Shown: positions 22,857-34,300 of the stretch, piece by piece
Layout: each line of letters opens with the position of its first letter
How positions within the stretch are numbered: position 1 is the stretch's first letter
Assembly (NCBI RefSeq): GCF_003086295.3
Contig: NC_092045.1
Location: 24,990,890 to 25,054,889 of the forward strand
Origin: Arachis hypogaea
Lineage: Eukaryota > Streptophyta > Magnoliopsida > Fabales > Fabaceae
Direction: 5' to 3'
DNA: 64,000 nt
The notes under the pieces: generated by a model
Databases searched by the model: none
Told to the model about the DNA's origin: nothing
What the model saw: only the letters and a program-made list of their open reading frames with translations
Translations under genes and position numbers: made by a program

Positions 22857-25126
22857 TTTGATATATATCTTATAGCGATTATTAAATTTTTTGTGTACAC
22901 TTAGTATAATTATATATAATCGTTGGTGTATTTGGTTGGGATAAAGATTAGACAGAAACTTTTATGGATGAAAATAATGTTCATCCACACAAATTTTTAG
23001 AAACAAATCCTCCAAAATTTTCAAGTGTGACAATATCTTTTTACGTGTATTTTCTTTCTTGTCCCATTTAATGAGTTTAGGTAAGAGAATAAAAAGTCAC
23101 ATTTGACAATATTAATTAATTTTTTTTTAAAGTGACCATACTAATAAAATAATAAAGTATTGTTTTAATCATTTTTAAATTTATAATATTTATTATTAAG
23201 AAAGTTTAGAGAACACTTTTATTAAAATATGGTCTATACTTAATCGGCAAAAGAAAAGTGAGTAATCTCATACCATTGAATGAAATCTCACACCATTAAA
23301 AATACTAATGATAGTTAATTGATAACTATAAATCACAAAATTTACTGGGTCTCTAGCATTTCTCTTTATTATTTATGAGTCTCACTATCTTAATTTAATA
23401 GTGATTAATGATGTACTTTTTTCTCTAAAGTTACAATATACCTTTAGAAGAGTCAAATCCTAATTAAAAGAAGGATAAATGATCAAATTAATTCTTAAAA
23501 GATGACCTGTTCTCCAAATTAATCTCCAATTTTTTTAATCAAATTCGTCATTTAAAGATTTTAAACTAGTCAAAATTTACTAATATGACATATTAAGTAC
23601 CACCCCAACACACATCTAGAAGTTTTAATTGACTATTAACATAATAAATTCATAAAATTAGATCAAATTAAATTGGCAGATTTTAATGTTCAAGTTTTTT
23701 TTTAATTAGGTTTTGACTTGATTTAATTTCATAAACTTATTATATTAATAGTTAATTAAAACTTTTAGGTTTTTAATTAGGTTTTGACTTGATCTAATTT
23801 CATAAACTTATTATAAAATTAGATCAAGTCAAAACCTAATTAAAAAGAAAATTTGAGGTATTGAAATCTTTCAATTTGAAATTAATTTGATATAAGTTTA
23901 TAAATTTATCATGTTAATAGTCAATTAAGACTCTAGGTATGTGTTGTGATGTTATTTAACGTATTGTATTAGTAAATTTTGACAATATTAACAAAAAAAA
24001 GTGATAAAATGACTAATATAACTAATTAAAAATTTTCAAAAACAAATTTAATTAAAAAAATATTTCAAAAACTCATTTTAAAAAATGAATGATCTTTTAA
24101 AAATTAATTTCACTATTTACTGAACTGAATAGTAAGTGTAGCGTGTTTCGCTATGGCAGTAAAATCACGACGGACGAAATTTCATGTATGAAAACCGGGT
24201 TAAATTTTCAGAAATTACAGCGTTTTTACTCTTTTACCCCATACCAAATACACCAAAGAAATCGAATTTGCTGGGACTCATTCAGTTATCCAGAACTGTT
24301 CATACTTAAATTTGGCGTTGCCTCCAAACTCAACACTTTACAGCACCCATTTTCATGCCATCATCCCACAAATACTTCAAATTAGTTTTTAAAAAAATTT
24401 TAGTCCCATATTTTATTTTTTAACAAATTTTAAATAAATTTTAAACTAACTTTTATTTTCTTAAACAATTTATTTTTCATATCATATTATTCGTCTATAT
24501 AGAGAAATTAATCTAAAAAAATTTAAATTTTTTGAGACGATTATATTTTTATTAAATAATAGAGATTAATTTATCTAATTTTTTATCAAAATTTGACATA
24601 AAAATTAATTTGTCTAAAAAAAATAAAATGTTAAAAGGTTACTTTGGTGGTTAAAATTTGTTGATAATTAAATTATCCTAATAAAAATCTCTATTAAGCA
24701 TCGATTTGAGATATTACTTCTTTTCAAATAAAAAAGCACTCACGCAGCAATAAAGATGACAATTTTGTGATAGAATAAAAATCCAGCTATATCATATATC
24801 ACAAGATTCTATTTAAACATGCAGTAAAGATTAGAACTTTACTATCAAATCATCTACCCATTTTTTTATTGTTAAAAAATAAGAGAGAATCAGGGGAAAA
24901 AATAAGAAGCAAATACCAACTTACCAGAGAATGATGATGAACTTGAGAGTGAAGAACAACACCTCAATGTAAGAGAAACTGAGGGAAGTGGCCTAGTGAG
25001 ACTCCGGCCGCCGGAGAGAACCAACCGGCGAGAGAATCTTAGGGAATGCATTGGATAATTGGCATTTGCATATATTACTGGTTGTGGTTTCAAATTCAGA
25101 CAAATAGAAGCTGTTGCAGACAGCAT
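18860..25126 (-). CDS. ASA: Anthranilate synthase alpha subunit, plastidial
   Basis: Eleven exons in transcript order: 25,126-24,925; 22,657-22,473; 22,387-22,198; 21,147-20,996; 20,757-20,642; 20,560-20,314; 20,220-20,164; 20,034-19,882; 19,621-19,541; 19,431-19,345; 19,183-18,860. All junctions are GT-AG and the sum is 1,794 nt, 597 residues, the usual length for plant ASA. The enzyme converts chorismate plus glutamine-derived ammonia to anthranilate, the first committed step of tryptophan synthesis, with a separate beta subunit. Residues 1 to about 65 are Ser/Arg-rich and look like a plastid transit peptide. Core signatures: [62 protein letters not shown] and [19 protein letters not shown]. 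The FESAEP segment near residue 120 lies where tryptophan feedback residues occur in the family. No break was seen. Confidence 0.95.
22804..22850. repeat. (TA)n microsatellite in ASA intron 1
   Basis: About 47 bp of uninterrupted TA, likely length-polymorphic. Confidence 0.95.
23474..24120. mobile_element. Foldback (near-palindromic) MITE-like element in ASA intron 1
   Basis: The left half and the reverse complement of the right half run in parallel over their whole length: GTCAAAATTTACTAATA, TTAATTGACTATTAACAT and similar words occur on both arms. The centre is a perfect 30-bp hairpin (23,771-23,800 against 23,816-23,845, 15-bp loop). The outermost recognisable matches are near 23,474 and 24,120. 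No coding sequence. The exact ends and target duplication are uncertain. Confidence 0.7.
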
Positions 25127-25150
25127 TTTTTTTCAATGAACTGAGGCTTC

Positions 25151-25181
<31 letters not shown>

Positions 25182-25460
25182 GTTATTCTCTTTCAGTTAT
25201 GACACTGAAGAATACAAGAATCAATGGATCGGTAGTTCAGATAACTATAATATGATGATAAAAAAAAAAAAAAAAAAGAAGAGCAAGTACCAGTTGCAGA
25301 GATCCAATGGAAGCATTTAGAAGTTATATCTATCGGTCTATCAGTTATTAGTACATTGGAATTTTCACATTTCTTTTTTAGGTAATGAATCTTTATTATT
25401 TTTTTCAGTGATTTTCTATTCCAGTCATGATATTTTTCAAATATATTTAATTCCACACAT
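25127..25460 (-). promoter_or_regulatory. Upstream region of ASA
   Basis: The DNA just 5' of the ASA start holds a (GTT)n(GGT)n run at 25,151-25,183, which is CAA/CAC repeats in the transcript sense, and an 18-bp A-run near 25,260-25,278. I could not assign a TATA box. A foldback element begins about 335 bp upstream of the start codon. Confidence 0.35.
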
Positions 25461-25479
25461 TAATAACAAACAACAGCAA

Positions 25480-25521
<42 letters not shown>

Positions 25522-25751
25522 GTTATCCTATGTCTTAAAAATATAGATTAAACATATCATAAAAAAATTTTAATATTTATTATTTTTATGTATTAAAAAA
25601 GTAAAAAAATTATTTTTGTAATCAATAAAATTAATTTTTTTTATAATATATTTAACTTATACTCTTAAGATATAGGATAGCAAAATCTTAATAATAATAA
25701 TAATAATAATAATAAGAATATTAATAATAATATTGCTGTTGTTTGTTATTA
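25461..25751. mobile_element. 291-bp palindromic foldback element upstream of ASA
   Basis: Perfect terminal inverted repeats of about 30 bp begin TAATAACAAACAACAGCAAT at 25,461 and mirror at 25,751. ATT/AAT trinucleotide runs and matching inner arms follow (TATCCTAT(G/A)TCTTAA on both sides), so nearly the whole element is one long hairpin. Non-coding. The target duplication is unclear; ATTCCAC-like sequence occurs near both ends. Confidence 0.7.
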
Positions 25752-26052
25752 TTCCACGGGAAAAAGTTAAAAGAGAGAGAAGGCACATTTCAAATGTGAG
25801 GCGCTGACTCTTACTCTTAGAAATAGAAATAAAGTAGGATTAGAGAATGCATTAAAATAATTTCCATAAGATTAATTTCCTTTTTTTTCCTGGAAAACGA
25901 TTTATTCTATCAATTATTCAATTTGGTGCGTGCATCTTTTCAAGAGTTTAAACGATTTCTTGCTGTATTTGAGAAATTCAATGTATATCTTATGTAATTA
26001 ATTTTTTGGGCTTCTTTTCACTGTTATTCATAAATGTATTTGACTATATAAT

Positions 26053-26526
26053 TAGGGATGACAATACTATCCGGATTCGTGCGTATCTATCTCTTTTTTA
26101 TCTGTTTGGGACGGGTAATTATCTGTCCCACACCGGGACGGAATTATAGCGGGACAGGTTCTTGGGAGGGACGGGACGTGATCGGATTTAGGTAACATTC
26201 GCCTCTATCCGTCCCGTTATATATATAATATATGTAAAATAATTAGTAAATAATTAATAATATTGTATCATATTTAAATTTTTACTTTAATTTATGTTAT
26301 GTATGTGATGATGGTTATATAAATTTTAAAATTTAATTTTATTTATTATATTTTAATAATTATAGGAGCGAGTAGGGACGGAACGGGTATCCGCAAGAAT
26401 GGATTAGGGTTCAACGTTTTACTACTCGTGGGTAAAAGTGAAACAGGTTTTATGTGAATTGTTGTACATCGAAGCGAGGTCAGATAAAGTAAAAATTCGT
26501 CTCTACCCGTCTCGTTATCACTTCTA
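26053..26526. mobile_element. Non-autonomous hAT element, 474 bp
   Basis: Left end TAGGGATGACAATAC; right end in reverse complement TAGAAGTGATAACG. The 8-bp flanks TATATAAT (26,045-26,052) and TACATAAT (26,527-26,534) match at 7 of 8. The interior carries GGGACGG-type motifs in both orientations near the ends, as in many plant hAT MITEs. No transposase. Confidence 0.7.
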
Positions 26527-26585
26527 TACATAATTTGAGAAAGTTCAAAATTATTTATTTTAGTACAAGATTTTTTTCTCTCTCT

Positions 26586-26591
<6 letters not shown>

Positions 26592-26621
<30 letters not shown>
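26592..26621. repeat. (TA)n microsatellite
   Basis: About 30 bp of TA dinucleotides in AT-rich DNA. Confidence 0.9.
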
Positions 26622-26625
<4 letters not shown>

Positions 26626-26974
26626 AATTATTTATTAAATTTTTATATATGTATTGATTAATTTAATTTTAATATATATTTTATATTTTAATAGATATTA
26701 TATATAAATAGTTAATAATAATTAATTTTTAGTATATACGTGAAATCGTGACATTTTTGAAAAGTAGACAAACGTATCTGATCTGATATTAATAAACGTA
26801 TTGGATTTTAATAGTTTTAATTTTTTTTTCTTTCTTATGTTATTCGTTTATGTTTGCATAGTTGTATGGTGTTTTGTCGAGCCCCAGTAAGCTTCGATTA
26901 GATCTAAATCTCTTTGCCTATATCAAAATAATAATGACAAGTCATTATCCTTATGTGAACATACATATATAAAA

Positions 26975-27179
26975 GGCAGCTACTCCCATGAAGATGCCAA
27001 AAACATCTTTTCGTGATGATCCTTGTTTAAAAAGTGTAACTTATTTATTTTGTAACACTTTAAATAAAGGTAACACTTTTACTTCAAATAAAATCAAGTC
27101 CTACAATCTATCATCCAATGGTCAAAATGATATATCTTCACATGATGACAATCATTAAATCTTCATTGGAGTAACCACC
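26975..27179. mobile_element. 205-bp Mutator-type MITE, AhMITE1-like
   Basis: The ends GG(C/T)(A/G)G(C/T)TACTCC(C/A)ATGAAGAT form imperfect inverted repeats of about 21 bp. A perfect 9-bp duplication TATATAAAA flanks the element (26,966-26,974 and 27,180-27,188), the length made by Mutator-like transposases. The element is exactly 205 bp, the size I recall for the active peanut MITE AhMITE1; identity with it is from memory and was not checked. Non-coding; moved in trans by a MULE transposase. Confidence 0.78.
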
Positions 27180-27188
27180 TATATAAAA

Positions 27189-28051
27189 ACCCATTTAGTG
27201 TTAGATAGAATATATAAATCTTAACTATAGTCTATATTGGTTAAGTTATATATATATTGAAATTAGAGTTTATGTAATTAAAAAAAATTAAATTGATAAA
27301 TTTTTATAAATATATTTAGTTAATATCTAATTAGATATGTTAAATATTATATATGTTGTTATTAGTTAATATTTTATATTATTAATTATTGATAAAAATT
27401 GTTAGTAAAGTGACTGAAAAATAAAAAAAATTAATTTATAATATTTGAAAAATTAATTTGACTGATAAAAATTTTTTAAGAATAAATTTAAAAAATAACG
27501 ACTTATTTTTTAGAGACTAATTTTACTATTAATCTGATAAAAGATAGGGAAAACAAATTAAACCAAAACTAAAAGACATAATCCATTATTATCTCTAGCA
27601 GTGTCATTAATAATAAAATAGATTAACACCATTTTATTTTTGGTAGTTTTTAGATGATCTGTTGATAATATCTGTTACACTTTATTTTTTGTTTTGGAAG
27701 ATTTTTTGATTCTTTTTCAATCAAATGTTTTAAATAATGACAAAGAAACCAATCAGTCATTTCTTGAGTTCATCCATTTTACATGGTAATTTTGTCCAAC
27801 TCTTAAACGGTTGTTTGATTATATCTAAAACAGTAAAAAATCTACTAGAGGCACTCAACTAGACACATTATAACTAGACACATTATACCTGTCAAGAACA
27901 CTCAACAAAAAACAGGTGATATAAATTTTCAACATCATTTTTATATAATACACAAATATTATTACTTTATTCAATAACATTTAATCTATACAATCTTTTC
28001 TTAGTATTTATTCTGTCAACTAAGAAAAGCCAAGTAAAAAATTTAATCCTT
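27189..28051. other. AT-rich intergenic DNA, no gene
   Basis: No gene or RNA. The stretch around 27,400-27,530 shares words with the foldback element in ASA intron 1 (GACTAATTTTACTATTAAT and similar) and may be another degraded copy. Confidence 0.4.
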
Positions 28052-28059
28052 GGTGACGC

Positions 28060-28424
28060 TAGGGGTGTATGTGGATCGGATCGGATCGGATATAGCCGAA
28101 AATTCGATTCGATCCGCACAATTCCCATCGAATCGGATCGGATATTATATCCGCGATTTTTAGTGTTGGATCCGATCCGATCCAATTCGCAAATGTGTGG
28201 ATCGGATCGTATCGAGTATCGGATATATCCGCATAATTGAACCTTCTCTTTTTAATCATATTTCTATGTAAAAAATTTAATAAAAATATTTCTTTCATAT
28301 TTTTAAACTTATTTATTCCTAAAGTATTTTTAATCAAACTTTTCTTAAATTACAAAAATAAAATAATACAATATATGAATAATAATTACTAACTAAAACA
28401 TACAAACAAGTAAATATAATACCA

Positions 28425-28479
<55 letters not shown>

Positions 28480-28678
28480 ATTATTGTGCGGATCTGCGGA
28501 TCCGCGGATCGTATATGCGGATGTAGAGCAGATATCCGCAATCCGATCCGTAAAGGATGCGGATCAGATCCTATCTGATCCGAGCAATATACCAATCGGA
28601 TCGTATCTGCATTTTTTGGATCAGATGCGGATATTTACTATGGATCTGCGTATATGATCCGATCTATGAACACCCCTA
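28060..28678. mobile_element. Non-autonomous hAT element, 619 bp
   Basis: Left end TAGGGGTGTATGTGGATC; right end in reverse complement TAGGGGTGTTCATAGATC. The 8-bp flanks GGTGACGC (28,052-28,059) and GGTGACAC (28,679-28,686) match at 7 of 8. Both ends carry repeated GGATCGGATC motifs. The centre holds a (TA)n run (28,429-28,473). No transposase. Confidence 0.8.
28429..28473. repeat. (TA)n microsatellite inside the hAT element
   Basis: About 45 bp of uninterrupted TA in the AT-rich centre of the non-autonomous hAT element. Confidence 0.95.
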
Positions 28679-28818
28679 GGTGACACCAGTCCTTTTCATA
28701 TAACTTTAGTGGGTGTGTCTTTAATAAGTTCAAGTCTTTTGAACTTTTCTTATGTGCACAATGAATACTTTATAAATATGATCCATATAGGGGTTTATAA
28801 TAATAATAATAATTATAG

Positions 28819-31351
28819 TATCGGAGGGACTTTTCCAAATGAGAGAGCGCGAGAGAGAGCGAGAGAGAGCGTGGGTGGGAAACATGGGAGGGAACATGGT
28901 AAGGATCCAAGGGTTTGGAACCGAGAAGAGTATCGGCGGCTGGAGCATGAATCTTTCTCCATTTTTGTGAGTAATCTACCTGAAGACACATCGAAGAAAG
29001 AATTGTTCCAATTATTCAACTGGACGGGACGCATCAATGATATATATTTATCCCAAAAACATAAACAGGGGACCATATACATGTTTGCCTTTATTCGATA
29101 CACAACCAAAGGAGGGGCGTTGAAAGCTATTGCAGACATGAATCGACTGAGGCTGAGAGGAAAAGTGGTATTTGTGGGAGAAGCTAAGTACAGAAGAATG
29201 TCAGGGGCAACGAACATTACCGGATGGCATGGAGATACTGTCACACAAAAACCCAATACTCGAGAACCACGTATGGAAGCAGTGCAACATGATCCGGTGT
29301 CATCTGGACATGAACTAAGACTCAAGGAGGTTGTAAAGGACCCGCATGGAAAAGGATGGACAAAGAAGGTTGAGATAGCGGTGGCCACAGAAAATTTGGA
29401 ATGGCTGCAACGAAGTCTTGTAGGAGGCAGGACGAAGGCTATTAATTTTGGTTCTTTGAAGGAATTGGTTGCAAAGAATATCCCAAATGCCGTATAGGTT
29501 CGGAAAATGGGAGCATACAAAGCGATTTTAACATTTGATAGCGTCATACATGCTGAGGAAACATACACGTTTAATATGAATAGTCTTTTACAGTTGTTTC
29601 ACAGTGTATGGAGGTGGGAGGAATCGAACCATAGTGAAACCCGTAGAGTATGGCTGGAATGTTACGGGGTTCCACTGCATGTATAGTCAGTCAACACGTT
29701 CAAAACAATCGGGGGCCAATGGGGTGAAGTGGTTGGATGTAATCGGGAGACAGAATTATTTAATTCTTTCACGGTAGGACGTGTGCAGATTGATACTTGT
29801 GTAATGGATGTTATTCAAGAATGGATCCATATTACAATTGGCTCAGAAGGTTTTGATATTCTGGTGAAGGAAGTTGGTCATGAGACGTGTAATCTACAAT
29901 GCATAGGAAACAATAGAGATGAAGAAAAGGGAGTAGCATGGAATCACGACACCACTAAGATTTCAGAGCTGGTCATAAGGCAGAGGCAAGGGACGAATTC
30001 TTTGCAAGGAGGAAGCCAGGACGAAGCGGTGGTGATGAAGGTAGCACGGGAGGAGGAAGAAGACAGGGGCAGAGTCGTAATTTCAGAGGCAATTTTGAAT
30101 GAGTGGATTAATGGGAGTAATTATCTAAAGCACGGAGAATCCGTACCAAATCAATCAGTTAGCGACGAGAATCAAGGAATGCATGATTTGAGAGGAGAGA
30201 ACGTTATAAGCTATGAGGTAAATTCTGAAAAAACTTTGACATGTGAGGCAATTGGGCTGGGCAGGGGGTCCATTACCGAGAAACAAAAAAATGTTGGCCA
30301 AAACAAACATTGGGCCCCAGGTAACCAGCAGATGGAGGATGGAAAGGGAGCACGATTGGGCCTAAAACCAAGAGGTCCTGAGGAGATAGCCATAAGGCCC
30401 ATCCTGATGGAACCGGGTAGGGCGCTGATGCAACCGAGCCGGGTACCAAGCCATCTTTCTGGGCGCGGGTCTGGTGGAAGGAAGGAGCGTGGATCGGAAG
30501 GCGCAGTCCTGGTCCAAGGAGAGAACGACGTGCACGATCGGGGCAGCCACAGCGGGACTTGGCCGGTTGTTGACCCACACCGCCGGCTGACTTGCAGAGG
30601 AGAGGAAGAACCCAGAATTGGTGGAGGAGAGAACGACGGATTCGATCGGGACAACCACAGCGAGACTCGGCCGGTTGTTGACCCACACCGCCGGCTGACT
30701 CGCGGAGGAGAGGAAGTACCCAGAACTGGTGAAGACGAGAACGACGTGCACGATCGGGACAGCCACAGCGGAACTCGGCCGATTGTTGACCCACACCGCC
30801 GGCTGACTCACGGAGGGGAGAAAGAGCCGAGAACCGCTGAAGAGGAGGCTTGGGACGACGCTGGGATGCAGGGCGGAGGAGAGATTGCAGCGAACAGGGA
30901 TGCGGTTGGCGGCGTTAACATAGCGGAGCAGCAGCGGGTGGAAGTGGCGGGTAATGGAGGGGAAGTTGTGTTCCTTGAGGATAGAGGTGTGACATTGAAT
31001 GATGGTTACAAGGACTAGTACCCGGTTCAACATGAAAGAAGGGTGGTGGGCAGCCATGGTCATGATGACAATGTGGAGGATGAAGCTGGGGACGAAGAAA
31101 CCGAAGTTGAAGCGAAAAATAACGGTAGCCAGAGTTCAATATTGAAGGAACAATTACTTGAGAACGAGAGGACCTGGGAGCTGGCCAGGGAGTCGGGTGC
31201 TATGCTATACAATGAGGAGGACGATATCATGGCGATTCTCCAAGCATAGAATGAAGAAATAGCACGAAAACGGAAGGTGACTAAGCAGAAAGAGAAAATG
31301 AGACGATGCAGGCCCAAACATAAAATCCAGGTGTGTAAGAGAATATTTTAA
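28819..31351 (+). pseudogene. LINE ORF1, RRM type, with four in-frame stops
   Basis: One reading frame runs from the GA-rich leader to TAA 31,349-31,351, interrupted only by stops at 29,495, 29,684, 31,016 and 31,247. The first part is Arg/Glu-rich, then an RNA-recognition motif: FSIFVSNLPEDTSKKELFQL (RNP2-like) and MFAFIRYTTKGGALKAI (RNP1-like). A middle region reads ...HSETRRVWLECYGVPLHV. The long hydrophilic C-terminal part contains a 36-residue triple repeat. Plant L1 ORF1 proteins bind the element RNA and package it with ORF2 product. No in-frame ATG is seen before the RRM, so the true start is lost or shifted; an ATG at 28,839 lies in another frame. The ORF2 start overlaps the stop, which suggests termination-reinitiation in the ancestor. 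Confidence 0.8.
30521..30844 (+). repeat. 108-bp tandem repeat in LINE ORF1, three copies
   Basis: Three in-frame 108-bp units start at 30,521, 30,629 and 30,737. Each encodes END(V/G)..DR..HS.T.P.VDPHRRLT..GEE.PR. The VDPHRRLT core is invariant. GC content is higher than in the flanks. Confidence 0.9.
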
Positions 31352-34300
31352 TGATTATTAGTGCATGGAATGTTAGGGGGCTAAGGGGGGAAGGAAAGTT
31401 TAAAATGGTGAAGGATTTGAAGAAAAAATATAGTTTGAATCTATTAGGATTGATTGAGACTAAATGCCAGGTTGTGACAAAATTTGATGTTACACGAATT
31501 TGGGGGCATGATGGTTCAGGTTGGGGATTTGTAGGCTCGGATGGTGCTTCTGGTAGATTGTTGGTAATATGGGATGAATGTGTTTTTAACATGAATAATT
31601 GCTATAAGGGGGAGAGATGGTTGTGTGTTGAAGGAGTAATGTTGAAGAATAGTTTCAATTGCGCTTTTGTCTTGGTATATGGTGCACATAGTAGGGATGA
31701 GAAGACTCATGTTTGGGAAGAACTGAGCTATATAGCCGGACTTTGTCAGGTCCCTTGTTGTTTTTTGGGGGACTTTAATGAAATTTTACAGGTGGAGGAA
31801 AGGAAAGATGCAACTAGCTTACCGAGGTCTACGGAGGAATTCAAAGTTTGGGTACAAGATATGCACTTAGTGGATTTACCGCTCACTGATCGTAAATTTA
31901 CATGGTTTCGAGGATGATCTTGCAGTCGTATAGATAGAGTTCTGGTAAATGTGGAGTGGTTAGAAGAGTTCCCAGAGACTCGGCTACGAGGTGGACCTAG
32001 GGGGTTGTCAGACCATTGCCCTATAATAGTGGAGGACAAAAAGATGAGGGGTGGGCCAAGGCCGTTCCAGAGCCTTGATTCGTGGTTTACACATGATGGG
32101 TTCCTTAGTATGGTCAAGGAGGAGTGGAGAGGATTGGGGGACGTACAGTTCACAGATAAACTAAAGGCGCTGACAATTCCGTTAGGAAGGTGGCATAAGG
32201 CTAACTTTAGTGAGATGGATAACAAAATTACAAGATTTGAGGGAGAAATCAAGAAGGTGGACGATCTGGTGAGCAATGGAGTGTATGATGAAATGATGGA
32301 GGCTAGAAGAAAGGCGTTGGTTACTTGTTGTGAGAGATGGTATGTAAGGAAGGAAGTACATTGGAAACAGATGTCTCGGTCCCGGCATGCGAAGAAGATG
32401 GACAAAAATACTAGGTACTTCCACAATATAGCTTCATCAAGGAGGCGAAATAACAGGATTGATGTACTGGTAGTAAATGGCAGACAAGTCAGGAATCAAG
32501 CGAGAATCAAGATAGCTATCAGAGACTTCTACAAGAATTTATATCATCAAGAAGCTTCTCCTTTAATGGGGTCCAGAGATGGCTTGGTAAGCAAGATAGA
32601 GGACGAAGATGCTATGAATTTAGAAAGGATGCCGTCTGCAGACGAGATCAGAGAGGCTGTGTGGGATTGCGAGTCGTCCAAAGCGCCGGGGTGTGATGGT
32701 TACAACATGAATTTCATCAAGAGGTGCTGGGGTGAGATTGGGGCTGAATTCACGGCAGCAGTGATGGGATTCTTTCAAACTTGCAGCTTACCAGTGGATA
32801 CCAACATCACATGGGTGGCGCTAACACCAAAGTTTGTAGGTGCGAAGGAGATCAAAGATCTACGACCCATTAGTATGGTGGGATGTGTTTATAAGGTTAT
32901 CTCGAAGGTGCTAGTTAGAAGGATGAGGGCAGTGATGCCGGGGTTAGTAGGGGAGACTCAGAGTGCGTTTGTTAAGGGAAGGAAAATACATGATGGAGCA
33001 CTTATTGCGTGTGAAACAGTAAACTGGCTGAAATTGAGGAAAAAGGAGGCAGTAATAATAAAGCTAGATTTCCAGAAGGCATACGATATGGTCAAATGGA
33101 GTTTTGTGGACACTACACTACAAAAGATGGGTTTTGGACATAAATGGAGAGCGTGGGTTATGGAGTGCGTGACAACTACATCTATGTCGGTTCTGATAAA
33201 TGGGTCGCCATCTAAGCCATTTAAGATGGAAAGAGGTTTGAGGCAAGGTGACCCACTTTCTCCCTTCTTATTTGTTCTGGTTGTTGATGTGCTACATCGT
33301 ATGATTGGAGAGGCAATCAGAAATGGACGTATTTTACCGCTGTTGGTCGGAAGAGATGGTATAGAACTGTCGCACCTGCAGTTTGCGGATGATACTATCC
33401 TTTTCTGTCCACCTGTGGAGGAGACTATTAAGAACTACAAGCGACTTTTGCGATGTTTTGAGTTGATGTCAGGGCTCAGGATTAATGTTGATAAGTCCAG
33501 TTTGATTCCTATTAACTGTGATGAGCAGTGGGTACAGCGTATGTGCAACTTGCTGGGTTGTAAGGGGGGCACCCTTCCAGTAAAATATTTGGGGATCTCG
33601 TTAGGAGCAAATCCGAGGTTGGTGAAGACCTGGAAGCCTGTACTAGATAAAGTGGAGGAGAAACTCAGCCTATGGAAAGCTAAGGTGCTGAACAAAGCTG
33701 GGAAGGTAGTACTCATTAAATCAGTCTTAAATAGTTTGCCAGTATATTATTTGAGCTTGTTCAAAATGCCTAAGGTTGTTGCGGAGAAATTGATCTCATT
33801 GCAACGGAGATTCCCGTGGAGTAAGGAGGATGGTAGAAATGGTATAGCATTAGTAAGATGGGAAGTGGTGCAGGCCCCTAAGAAATTAGGAGGGTTGGGA
33901 GTGGGAGATGCTGTAATCCGTAACACAGCACTATTGTTCAAGTGGTGGTGGCGGTTCGCGAAGGAAGATTGCCCTTTGTGGAAGAAGGTTGTATGCTCGT
34001 GTAATAGACTGAACCCAAATGAGCTCCTGTCAACTCAAGTGTTGCCTACTAGAGGAGGCCCATGGAAGGATATTTGTTAGCTACAAAATACAAATCTCGG
34101 ATCAACGTATAAGGAACAAGATGGTTACAGGATTGAGTATGGAGATTGGTGATGGGCGACGGACACGGTTTTGGGAGGATGTCTGGTTGCTTTGTGGATC
34201 TCTGAAGGATCAGTTCCCGAGGCTTTTCTCTGTTTCAAACCAATGTGGATCTGTTATTGGGGATTGCGGGTTTTGGGATGGGCTAGAGTGGATCTAGAAC

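Larger units (their letters stand above)
22658..24924 (-). other. Large first intron of ASA
   Basis: 2,267 bp, AT-rich, with GT-AG ends. It contains a (TA)n microsatellite (22,804-22,850) and a foldback element (about 23,474-24,120). A short frame at 24,143-24,385 has no recognisable product. Confidence 0.85.

Noticed and set aside
28813..29568. 251-codon frame antisense to LINE ORF1 and similar antisense frames in the LINEs
   Set aside because: They mirror long sense ORFs with clear RRM, RT or DUF4283 motifs and show no motif of their own.
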